The notes below the pieces were generated by a model. The model worked only from the letters and a program-made list of their open reading frames with translations, was not told where the DNA came from and did no database searches. A DNA stretch of 64,000 nt, from NCBI GenBank assembly GCA_002794775.1, contig NBAY01000017.1:372001-436000 (forward strand). The letters are read 5' to 3'. The DNA is from Porodaedalea pini. Lineage: Eukaryota > Basidiomycota > Agaricomycetes > Hymenochaetales > Hymenochaetaceae. Position numbers and translations under genes: made by a program. Below are positions 35,401 to 46,347 of the stretch, piece after piece. Position 1 is the first letter of the stretch, and each line of letters starts with the position of its first letter.

Positions 35401-38400
35401 ACGTGAAGCTCAACGTCATCCAGAGCATCTTGAGCCCCGCCACCCATATGGATCCACTCGGCAATGACCCTGATCACAGCTTGTCCGGAATGGATCGCCC
35501 GAGCTACTTCCTCAGTTGAAAGTGACCCGCGTGATGGCGACGAAGAGAGGAAATCTTTACGCAGAAGCTGTACCGGCATTAGTTCCTCCGAAGTTATCAG
35601 ACCTATTGACGCTGTATACTCACCTGGAAAAGAACATAAGGGGAAACGAAACTACGAAACGCGGGCCACCAAATGCGCGCAAACTCCGCACGATCGACTT
35701 TCACAGCTCGGGTCTTCTTATCACGAAGCGCCATCTCGCCGTTATCATCCGCAACAGAGACGCTGACGCCTTCTAGACCATATACCAAGAAATGCACTAA
35801 AGCGTCTAGCGTACCAGCCTGCACTACTGCATGGAGTGGAGGCTCGCCGTTCTGCTCGACCACGACAGCAGCTGTAGTGCGCTGAGAAAGTGCGGGAAGC
35901 GAAGCACGCCGAGCGCGACTACTTTTCCTATCAAGGCCAGCAGCTGCCGATTTGACTCGGATGGATGGCTGTCTATTTGGTGATGCGCTACTGACCGAAG
36001 ATTCTGCTGGCCCGCCTTCTGCTCTGCTCGCTGGGCGCGAATTTGACTCTGAACTCGCCACTACGCAAAGCAATAGTTCGCCATCAAATACCGGTAGTAT
36101 CATTCCGCCTAGATCGAATGTGTTGCCGCCGCGAACGTTATGCCGAGTAGCACCACCTGCACGGATACGCCCGTCTGGTTCAATTGTGCATTTGAGTTCT
36201 GTTGAGCGTGCAGCCAGAGGGTCGCTCAAGACAGCGCCAGTTTCGTAGGAAAGCTTTTTAGGACGAATGAGTTGGGATCGGTCAATGAGAGTGACTGTCG
36301 GTAGGACTTCGGGGACCAAAAGAGGGATGAGGACCTGCGGACCATGGTTGGCCTGTCGGGACCAATAATAAGGAGCGAAAAGGCCCTTCTTTCTGGGTTC
36401 GGCGGCGAAAGATAGGGACATGAACTGATTAATTCTGCGCAGAAAGATTTCAGTAAGGATGTATTACAGAGAAAGACGCTTGCATACCGGTGTATCTTCA
36501 TCGGAGGCGGCTTCTTTGAAAGATCCTTCCAGTGCTGAAGTAGCCGATACGCATCTTCGTCTTCAGAGGCTTCACGCTGATGAGTATGTCGTGCACAACA
36601 GGCACTGAAGGAAGCCGAAAACTCGTTAAAAGTGCGTCTGGCCTCGTACATGCCCTCGCACTGCCACTCATTCGACTTCCCTTCGTGCAGCTTTTCAAGA
36701 AGCTTCATCGCTCGATAACGCCCGTCACCTCCCCAGGGAGACACCCTCGGTTCTACGACACTCGCATGCTCACCGCCCTGGCACGTATACACCCAAGCCC
36801 GCACGACGTTCATTGCCGTGGAGTCGACACGCCGCCATGCCTTTTCCAGGCGTGCGATCGGTTTCGAGCATAAGGCACTCATGATTGCACGCCAAGAGCA
36901 TTCATCGCCCGCAAGGCGGCTCATCTCACCGACGCGGGCCCAGCGGCCGATGACCTCTGAGCGGATATGCGTGCGAGAGCTCTGCGCCTGAGTCGCATGA
37001 TCTTCACTGCCCAGCGCCGTATTCGAGCCAAACCCGTCGAAAGAGCTCTGGGCGTGCCCTGGTCCGAGGATCTGCATGACGACCGTGCGCGTCAACCAAT
37101 GAGGCATGTCGTCGCAGCCGAAGAATTCCACGAGTGAGGTCAGAGGAGACTCGGCGAGCAGCATGTCGGCAGTGACGGATATAGCACTCTCGAGAATAGA
37201 CCGCTGGTAAAGCAACAAGCTGCGAGCTACGGTGTCAGGCTCGAGCTTGAGGAATATCTCTCGTGTGAAACCGCCCGACTCCAACGCAGACCACATACGC
37301 ACACGCGAAGTAGACGACTTCACTGAGTGCGCCGGCGAAGCAGGCGAGCCTCGCGATACGGGCGTGTTGAGACGCATCGCACTTGAGAGAGATGGGATTC
37401 TGTCTGATTCACTAGGCCGAGGTGAGAATGTACCCATGTTAGGAGATGATTCCGATAGCGAGGCAGGTGGTGTTGCGGATGCTACTGTGGAAGGGATGGT
37501 ATCATGGCAGAATCCCTTCCAACTATCCTCATCTGCAGGTCTGGAATGATACGCAATGTACTGGAACACAAGCCAGGCGACTCGCGCACGAGCAGATTCT
37601 TTTTCGCGTTCCTCTGCTCCGCTGACGAAATAACTGGCGCAGCGTTGAAACTCGTGCTCGAATTTAGTTCGATCAACAAGGTATGGAACGAATAAGAGTA
37701 TGCTTGAGGCGAAATCTTGCCACTCGGTACTCGCCTGAGAAGTCCCCTCGCCGTTTGCTGCATCCAATTTTAAAGGGAAGGTGGTTCCAAAAATGGATTC
37801 GTGCACAAGTGCTTCCAGAGTACCTCTTTGGACCTTCCCATCTTCACAGAACAAGTCAGGGTGCGTCCGCCGTCCCCAGAAGGCACGCTTCTTGCGCGTT
37901 TCCTCTCTGTCTCTATTTGTTCGGCTAGGTTCCTCCTCTCCCTCGACCTCTTCAATAACAGCAACTAATCCAGAAGGGAAAAGCTCTTTGATCGCAGCTG
38001 CTCTGTCCCCAGGTGGCTTGTGGAAGTATAGTTTTGAGCCCTTGAGAATCATTTTGAACGGTTTCCAATTCTTATTCGCAGATAATTGCGGGGAAGAGGT
38101 CGAATAATTTTGCAAACGGTTTATAAAGCCGGAACGGTGAACGATCTGCGAGGCGCGTTTCGACGAGTCTTCCTCCAGTGTAGATTCGGGCTCAATGATT
38201 GTTGGAGGTGTAGGTGTGACTGGTGTCGAATTTTTTCGTTCTGGGTTAGCATTGCCGCCAAAGTGGAAAGGGAAGGCACCGCCGCGTCCAGCGGAAGAAG
38301 CAGCGTCAATGGACTTGCCTTTCGACCGGTCAAAGTCGAAGGATCGTTTCCGAGTCGCTTTTTGCGGACTAGCAGTAGGCGGAGCCAGCCTCGCGCCGGA

Positions 38401-39177
38401 GAGGATATAGCTGGAGTAGGCACGGGGGAGCCAGATCCAGAGTGCGAGTGGACGTGTCGGATCTGATGTATGGGGAGATCATTTGGCGGTGTAGAGGGCG
38501 TGCCAGGCATAGTAGGAAAGGGGTATATTTTCTGATTCAGTGAGCCAGGTGTGCTAGGTGTTCCTGTACGATACTGCTCGATCTTCATCTCAAGCGTCGT
38601 GTTGAGAGGCGTGAGTCTGTGAGGAGGTACAATTTGAAGATTGTCGACGGAACGCGACCATCCTTTGCGCGAGATGCTCCGAAGGTCTCCGGAGCCATTT
38701 GAACCAGTGGACGGCGCGCTAATCAGGTCCATACTCCCGCGCGATGAAAGGTCGAGCACAGACCTGCGCAGTTGATTAGCGTTTAACGCGACCAAGGACG
38801 CGTTTCACGCACCTGCTTGCCCTATCATTGAGCCCCGCCAACCCTCCTGTGAGTTTGAGTTCCCTGCTTGGGCTCGATAGCGCCTCTATGGGACGCGGGT
38901 CCGTCGGTCCCGATATGGTCGGCCGCCGACGCGAGCTGGACGAACTGCTTGTGCTCACGCGCGGCTCGACAGGGCTGGCACGCGAGCCGGAGGAAGTGCG
39001 CGTGAACCATTTTGTTGGTCTTGAGAAAAAGTTTGAAAGTCCTGATGGTGATGCGGAACGAGTGAATGAAGGTAAAGAGGGGGAAGGTTTAACACCTGGC
39101 TGGGTGAAGGGCGGCTGCTGGGGCGGGGCAGCGAGGTTGGTTGACGTGCTCGATGGTTGCATGCGCTTAACAGGCAT
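32422..39177 (-). CDS. BEM2: BEM2-like RasGEF-fold / PH / RhoGAP protein
   Basis: GTPase-activating protein for Rho GTPases in polarity and cell-wall control. Thirteen exons give 2,022 residues, close to yeast Bem2: 38813-39177, 38570-38763, 36488-38462, 35624-36434, 35097-35567, 34369-35045, 33523-34316, 33329-33463, 33220-33276, 33039-33164, 32882-32987, 32677-32830, 32422-32625. In order: a Ser/Pro-rich N-terminus; a split PH-like start (KMILKGSKLYFHKPPG); a RasGEF-like region (RSEVIGRWARVGEMSRLAGDECSW then IMSALCSKPIARLEKAW); a central region with a second Ras-GEF-like half; a PH domain before residue 1,700; and the RhoGAP domain (VFGVDLGFLL, VPSVLELCLKEIEERGLTEQGIYRVAG with the arginine finger, DNLAVVICPNLLR). 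The C-terminus is strongly acidic. The start is the first ATG after an in-frame stop. The 107-nt intron 38463-38569 restores the frame and gives ILSGARLAPP. Confidence 0.9.
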
Positions 39178-39588
39178 GTCGGCGACGTCGCTCACCCTGG
39201 GAGATAGTGGTCCAGAGGAAAAGAGAGGCAGGGGCAGACTGTCGAGGAAAGTTCTGAATTCCTTAACAGATATCAGACGCTTCGTGACCGCCTGACTGTC
39301 AGACTGGGTTTGCCGACGCGTCTAGTTCTAGCAGATTGTTCCCTTTCTATCTCGTTCTAGCTGTTATCGTCGTCGTCTCTGTGTTCGTCGTCCAGCACAG
39401 GCTCTTTGTTGGTAGTATCATACAAGAAAGGGTTAAAGAGAGGGGCGGGCGCAGTTGATAGTTTGATCTGGGTGCAGTCTTGATTTAATCGCCGATCTCG
39501 GTCAGGCCCAGCACGGCCGCCAGTTACTGAGCTAGCCTCGCCTCGCTTGTTGTTCTCCCCCGCTCGTACGCCTATCAGTGCTGGAAAC
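39178..39588. promoter_or_regulatory. Divergent promoter of the BEM2-like gene and ALG12
   Basis: 411 bases between opposed start codons. Upstream of the BEM2-like ATG the frame stays open for about 45 codons without an ATG, which only matters if there is an unseen upstream exon. No TATA box or obvious motif. Confidence 0.6.
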
Positions 39589-41504
39589 ATGAGTCTGCTC
39601 ATGGATATTCTTCTGGTGTCAACTGCTTGGTCTCATGTCTTGTTAACGCCCTTCACAAAGGTCGAGGAGAGCTTTAATCTTCATGCGACGCACGATGTAC
39701 TCATGTACGGCGTCGACGCGTCAGATCTCACGAAAGTACGTGTCTTCCGTTCGGTTTGAAGATGCAAACTAAAGACTAAATTCAGTACGACCACTTTGTA
39801 TTTCCTGGTGCAGTCCCACGTTCTTTCCTAGGAAGCGTTCTTCTGGCCTGGTGCTCGCTACCTGTCATTCATTTGCTGAAAGCAAGCGACACCATTTCAT
39901 CTAAAGCAGACCTTTTAATCGTCGGTGCGCGAACCATCTCTGCCTCCTACAATAGTATGTCTCACAATCGTCACTCTTCTCCTAGTCAGACTGGTGCTCG
40001 CAACGCTGAATGCCATCGGACTATGTGTTCTGCGGCGCGCCGTCTCAAAGCGGTTTGGCTTCTCGACGGGTGCGTTCTTCGCCGTCCTGTCATGCAGCCA
40101 GTTCCATCTTCCCTTCTGGATGGGGCGGACACTTCCGAACATGTTTGCCCTGCTTCCTGGTAAGTCTTTGTAAGCCATGAGCCATGTCTAAACGCACGCT
40201 AAGGACGTCTTTGCACGACAGTTAATATTGCCTACAGCTACATCTTAGATCGCATGCCCAACAGCACGCGACCAGCGTCAGAGAGCGTCACAAAAGCAGT
40301 ATCGTTCCTGACGTTTACAGCTGTCGTCTTCCGCGCGGAGATCCTCCTTTTACTCGGCCCGCTTGTCCTCCAGGCCCTTCTCTCCCGGTGGATACCATTC
40401 TCCGGAGTTGCGAAGACCGGACTTGTCACCGCATTTGCATCAATCTGTTCGTCGCGCCAACTTTCTTTCTTTGTCGAAGTCAATCAATGCTCACATCGTT
40501 GATTACTCTGTAGCGTTGACCACGCTTGTGGATTCCTATTTTTGGTCAAAATGGCCCCTGTGGCCCGAGCTGCATAGCCTCTACTTCAACGTCTACCAAG
40601 GAAAGTCGGCAGAGTGGGGCGTTTCCCCGTTCTACGAATATGTGACGGTCCACCTACCGAAACTCCTCCTCACAAGCGCACTGCTCGCCGTCCTTGGACT
40701 CCTTGTGGAAGGACGCGTCAGAAGCCTGTTGGTGTCACCAGTCCTCTTTGTTGCCATCATCAGCTGCCTCGGACACAAGGAGTGGCGTTTTATCATTTAT
40801 GTTGTACCGCTCTTCAATGTCGCGGCTGCGCGAGGCGCATACTGGATGTAAGCGCCCGCTTGGTCTCCTGTGTCTGTTGATTATGAAGCGGGTGCTTACG
40901 TACGGCCGAAATGCAGGACCAGACAGCGCACGCGCACAATCTTAGGGCGGTTCTGCGTTCTATTCGTCGTAGGCTGTATCGCGGCGAATTTACTGGTCAC
41001 TTCCATCATGACACATGTATCGATGATGAATTACCCAGGAGGCCTCGCTCTCACGCGCTTCCATGAGTTGTTCAACACTACGCAAAACGGTTGGCGACTT
41101 TCTTGCTGTCTCTTTTTCAACACAATTTCTTATTCCACAATCTAGTGCACGTACACATCGACAATCTCGCTGCACAAACTGGCGCCTCGCTCTTTCTCCA
41201 TGTACATTCGCCCCCATACCCCGACTTTCTCACGCCGCCTCTGCAGTCCAATTGGGTGTACAACAAGACCGAACATCTGACACCTGCCGATATCACTGCT
41301 GCGCGACACTTCACGCACGCAATCACCGAATATGCCGACGCGTTCCCTAGCTCGAAATGGACTAACGTCGGATGTGTCAAAGGTTTTGATGGTTTCCGAC
41401 TTAAGCGTGGTAGCGACGATGGTGAGGGTGTCTGGGAGAGGGTGCCAAGGTTGAACATCGCCTATGCCGATAAATTGTGCATTTTAAGCAGAAAGGATGT
41501 GTAG
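39589..41504 (+). CDS. ALG12: ALG12, dolichyl-P-Man alpha-1,6-mannosyltransferase
   Basis: Adds the eighth mannose (alpha-1,6) to the lipid-linked N-glycan precursor in the ER lumen, using dolichyl-phosphate mannose. Exons 39589-39735, 39786-39924, 39986-40159, 40222-40446, 40514-40847, 40917-41089 and 41146-41504 total 516 residues with intact frame. The N-terminal PFTKVEESFNLHATHD is the hallmark of the GT22 family (ALG9/ALG12/PIG-B). It is followed by YDHFVFPGAVPRSFLG, many hydrophobic helices, WPLWPELHSLYFNVYQGKSAEWG and GHKEWRFIIYVVPLFN. The HKEWRF motif and WPELHSLYFNV favour ALG12 over ALG9. The C-terminus is a soluble luminal tail, as in other ALG12 proteins. Confidence 0.93.
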
Positions 41505-42490
41505 ACAGCTGAATATACTCATTCTTTATCTATTTATTGCTAATTATAACAGAAAAAGACATGGTGCATTTCAGCTTCGCCTGCATACGAAATTTCCTCC
41601 GACCTTTCATACAAGCAAGCGAAATATATATATTGAGGACCATCGGAAAGAGTCGAACCCGGACCATGCAGTGTTTCGTCGTAAATATACACTTTGAAAA
41701 TCTATGAGTATGTCGTGCCCATTGAAGGAAGGGATGGGCTCTAATCCGGGCGCTTCGCTCGTCCTAATAGACGTACAGACGGTTTTCATAAAAGCATTAT
41801 TGGTTGCGGGGAAAGCGATAACAGGTGTTGCTGTCACTCAAAACTCCCCAGACATCACTTTCTCCCTGCCCATGAACACCACAAGCACATGAGTTAAGAC
41901 AGAAATTCAAATATAAAACCCTTTAATTCAGGGTAAAGATGTAGACGAGACGCGAGGATAAAACGGCCGAATAAAGGACGGAGGCTCGAATTGGGAGATG
42001 TGGGTGTCACTAAAAGAGGCGCGTTGTTGTGTTGTATTTACGCGTCCCGCTTAGCTGTACTCCTCTACAAAACACCTATTAATGTGAAGAATTGTAAGTA
42101 AATTAATCTCTGTTCTCAAGAAGTAGCTTTATATAGACGAACAGATAAACTGCACGTAAATTGCGGGTATTAGTACAAAATCTCCAGGCGTAAAGTTACA
42201 GATAATTGAACAGAAAATGAGCATAGGTTATTACCAAATAACAGAGCCGAAATGAGAGCGGAAATATCAATTCGGAAGGCCAAAGTGGAAAAAGCGAAAG
42301 ATCTAAACTGAAAGACAGGAATTGAGCTGGGCTACCATAATGACTGTGAAACGTGCGTGGCGGGTAAAAAATGTATGAACATAAGCATAAAACCATAGAA
42401 ACCATATAGGACATTAAGAGACTGCGAGAGATTGGTTTTCAGATCCCGAAACGATGGAAGGTGTATCATGATATCTTCATATTATCTTGC
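41505..42490. other. Convergent AT-rich spacer
   Basis: 986 bases between the ALG12 stop and the stop of the coiled-coil gene. It holds both 3' UTRs and short AT-rich runs. A tRNA-like B-box string near 41655 was examined and rejected. No gene is visible. Confidence 0.65.
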
Positions 42491-45451
42491 TTATGTGGGC
42501 CAGCCTCGAGCCATCCGCGCTGCTTCTCCTCCTACGCGCCCAATGAAATCCCAAACTGTCGCTGCACCATCAGGTACAAGACCCTCGCCAACAGGATAGA
42601 GTCTGTTGAACTCGGACCACGCGGCGCGATCATAGTACGTCGGCCCACCAGGCACATGGTACTGCTGTTGCATATATGGTCCGCTCAGTACGCCGGCAGC
42701 AACCACGCAGACGCCGAGCACGACTGCTGCTTGAGTAAGCCCGGCCGCTAGCGTGCGATCACGGTCCCGTTCGCGTTCAGCATCTGGCTTGCCATACACG
42801 AATGTGTTGTAGATGTTATAGAAGCGACTTCTGCGACTGCTCGAGCTCGCATCGGTGGCGGCTGTATTAGCGGAGCGTTCGCTGCGAGTACCATCGCGAG
42901 AGCGGCCCGTCTTTAGTGACATCTCGAGTACCTTATCGATTGCAAGACAATCGAAGCCCATCTCTTCCTTGAGTGCAGCCCATTCTTCCAGTGCGTCGTC
43001 CGATACGCCTCTGGGAATTGGCGAAAGGGGTACCTCCAGGCCCTTGTGCCACTTGAGGATCGCCTCTGAAGCAACACGCATGTCACGCTGTTCCAGTTCC
43101 TCTTCATTTTTGCTGCTCTCGGCGTACGAAGGCGGCAAATCACGAGTAGGACGTTTAGAGGAATGGAGATGAGCTGAGGAAGTAGATGCCATGGAGTCGT
43201 CAGCCACGAAGGTACCGGAATGCTCCGACTCTGGTGCATCGGTCTGAGTCTCTATCTCTAGCTTCAACACGGGTTTGGGAACAGGAGTGGGATCTGTCTG
43301 AATTGCGGAAGAGACGCTCGGAGTGAGTTCTGTCTGAGTGCTGAAAGCCGACATGGTTTTCTTCGGCTCTGGGTCCGTCTGGGTTGTGCTTGACGTAGTA
43401 AACTCCGACACTTCATGTTGGGTATACGCGTCTGAGTAATGCTTCACGTCTTCATACTGGATGGTCTCCACCCTCTTCATCGCGCGACTTGCGACCTTCT
43501 GCAGCTGTTATTAGCAAGCCTAATCCCAAATTACACTACTGTAGGATCTGCTTACCTTCTTACGGCGAGTGATTATCGTCTGCACGACATCTTCCCCTTC
43601 AGTCCCCGCGCCATCGCTTGCCGAATCGCTCACAGCCGTACTTTCTTCTTCTTCGTCCGACTCCTCTCCGCTAGGCCACTTCCCACTATTGATCCTCGCC
43701 AGCTCAACACCCAGACTCTTGCTGAGGCTGTTCTGGTGGCTGGTACGTCCTTTCCCCTCCGGAACGACGCTTCCGTCCGCCTTAGTGCGAAGCTCGTCCA
43801 TATCAAAGCGCAATCGATCAATTGTCTCCTTGAGAAGAAGGTTCTCCTGCTTCTGCTCCTCAAGCTGTGCTTGTGCTTCACGCGCGGCTGCGAGCTGGTT
43901 CTCAAGCGATTGCATTAGCTGTTCCATCTGTTCCTGTTGTTGTTGCCATTTTTCGATCTCAAGGCCGTGGAGAGAGATCTTTTCGACGGAGTCGCGGTAC
44001 TGCTGGTCTCGCGTGCGAAGGGCATTCCTCAAGCTCTCAGACTCGGCTGCAAGTAAATCACCATTAGTGACAAGTCCGAGGGGATGAGAACAAAAAAAAA
44101 AACAGACGTACTGCACTGCTCTTGGTACAACTTCTGCAAGCTCTGATACGAGGCCTTAGCATTCTCCAGAGCTTTCTGAGATTTAGCAATCTCACTCTCC
44201 AGAGCCTGAATCTGATGGATATACTTCGTTTCTTTCGCGCGCAGCTCCTTCTCCTCCCTCTTGGACGAGCTCAGTTCACTCTTGGTCTCTTCGAGTGTAA
44301 TCTCCATTTTCTCCAGCTCAGCTTCGTGCTCCGCAATCCTGTTCTGCAATATGCGGTCCTGCTCGGTAACACGTCGCTGGAGTTCCTGGTTCGTGCGCTG
44401 AAGCGCCTCTTCACGTTCTTGAGATTCAAGTGAGGCCATCGAACCATTGCGAGCAAGAACAAGTCCAAGTGTTGGGTCCTCACTGTCATCTTCATCTTCC
44501 GAATCTGAGTCGGGGGTGTGCCGCTGTGAGCGATCAAAAGGGTTGCCGCGGTCGTAATCGAAGCGTGGACGATCGCTTGGCGACATCATCCCATCTAATC
44601 TTGCACTCACACTCGTACCGTAATGGCCACGTGAGTTCGCGCGGGAGGGCGGTCGTACAGGCGGAGAATCCCAGAGCTCGCCATCTGAACCCCGGGGAGA
44701 TACAGGATTCGATGGCGCACGGGGGCGTCGAGATGTGCGTGAGCTCGGTCGGGAATGGGTAGCCGACTGGCACAGATTGTAAAAATACGCTCAGGCGTAG
44801 ACTGGCTTATTACGCACCTCTGAATCACTACCACCGCGTCCATAACTTCCAGCGTCGCTCCGTCTTCTCGTCGAGGTCGCTCCCCGTTTTGAGTTCCAGC
44901 TCGACGGAGCGGCATGTTGCAGGGGTGCGGTACGTTTGCGTCGCGTACTGTCAAAAGGCGAGTCTGGAAAACGCGCTGAGCTCGGAGTCTTTGGGGGAGG
45001 AGGAGGAGGCCCGCGACTCGAAGAACGTGAAGACGGACCACTATTGTCTGCCCACTCATCGTCTCTCCCTCCATCTTCTAACTCCGCCACCTCCTCGTCA
45101 GGAGATGCATTAATCTGCGTCAGTGCGCGTAAGAAGCTCAGCAGGATGCTTGGAGTGACTTCGAGACCCGGGTTGGCGCTGACAAGCTCGTCAAGTTTGC
45201 TCTCCTCATCATCGGTAAGCAGTTTCATGCCATCATGGTGCTCGCCGAAGACGCGTATCACGTCGACGAGTGCACTGGCGGGGACAGCGGGTTCTCCAGA
45301 GACATTTTGGCGAGATTCGTGGTGTGTTGTAAATAGATCGTATAGCTCTGCTTCGAGATCAGCTACAGAGTCGCGATTTCTGTTGTTAGAAGCCTGAAAC
45401 GAGTTAGCCTTCATCGAATTTAGCGCGTCAGTTCGAAAAGAGACGAACCAT
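42491..45451 (-). CDS. Tail-anchored-like coiled-coil protein with repeated TQT motifs
   Basis: I recognise no named family. Exons 45449-45451 (start codon only), 44818-45393, 44112-44766, 43556-44046 and 42491-43498 give 910 residues. If the first intron is not used, an in-frame ATG near 45413 gives MKANSFQASNNR. In order: a helical N-terminal region (VADLEAELYDLF to LLSFLRALT, about residues 10-95); a basic Ser/Pro-rich linker; a long heptad-rich coiled coil (about residues 270-480); and four TQT-type motifs within about 50 residues (TQTD, TQTE, IQTD, TQTD). These are followed by DLPPSYAES, a conserved-looking stretch (ILKWHKGLEVPLSPIPRGV to IDKVLEMS), a single membrane helix (LTQAAVVLGVCVVAAGVLSG) and a tail of about 60 residues. 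TQT is the core of dynein light chain LC8 ligands. A membrane-anchored, dynein-linked scaffold is an inference. Confidence 0.8.
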
Positions 45452-46347
45452 GGTACTTTACACGAGAGAAGAAAAGAAAGGCTGTAGAAAGGGGTCACGA
45501 TATTTTCGCGTCGGACCAGCGGCCACAACTTGCAGAAACAAACACAACGTGGCTCCATTCCCAATCACGTAAGCAAGCTTTGTCACTTTCATTCTTTCCA
45601 TCGCTATTCATTTTCGAGCCTTGGGCCCTTGTATGAACGAGACGAACAGACACTGAGTGACAATAAATGCGAGCTGATTTGTACACAAACATTTTGTACA
45701 GGCATGAAAGCAGTTCGAATATACAAGAGAAGAGAGATGATTGGGCAAAAGTGATTTCCAAGTTAAATTACAAAAAGTAAAATAAAATAAATGCAGATAG
45801 GCAGAAATGATAGCAATCCGAGAAACTGTCCGAAGCCAACATCACGAAAATGTCTAAAATCTTGCATGGGCTTACATAGCCGTAGAAGATAGTAAATTAT
45901 GTAAATTTTGTATATTACGTACAAGAGAATCTAGCGCAGCTTCAAAATGATCAGAAATGTACAAGTTGCCGCAAGATCGCCGCAAGTCTGATGCATATTG
46001 CCAAGTTAGGTCATACTGATCGTCACTTACAAGAATGACCGGCCCTGAAGAAAATATAGAAGAGAATACGGCGCAGCTTCAAAATGACATGGGATAATCT
46101 TACTTGTGGTTCTTGTCGTGTCTGGTAGAGTTCTTATATAAGGTCTGCAAGTCGTTATACGAGACCGAAAGTCTACTGGTTCATTATCACACCATTTAAA
46201 TAATATAACAATAATGTATTTCTATTGCATCATTTATTGTACAATTGAATTGTTCAAAATCGTAGCCACGTCAAAATCATAGATAAAAGCAAAAGAAGAA
46301 TAAAGAAATGACATTTGACGGTGGCTGCAGGTGAGGCAAGGTGCAGG
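45452..46347. other. AT-rich spacer
   Basis: 896 bases between the 5' end of the coiled-coil gene and the 3' end of the HMG-box pseudogene. It is A/T-rich with no convincing open frame. The first 150 bases probably hold the coiled-coil gene promoter. Confidence 0.6.

Noticed and set aside
38463..38569. Frameshift in the BEM2-like gene near a C5 run
   Set aside because: A 107-nt GT-AG intron restores the frame, yields a total divisible by three (2,023 codons) and gives a plausible ILSGARLAPP junction.
39175..39195. Earlier start of the BEM2-like protein at 39195
   Set aside because: That codon is GTG. The first ATG after the upstream in-frame stop is at 39175-39177.
41640..41700. tRNA-like B-box string (GGGTTCGACTC on the minus strand)
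   Set aside because: The flanking bases do not form a T stem and no acceptor, D or anticodon arm can be folded at the right distances.
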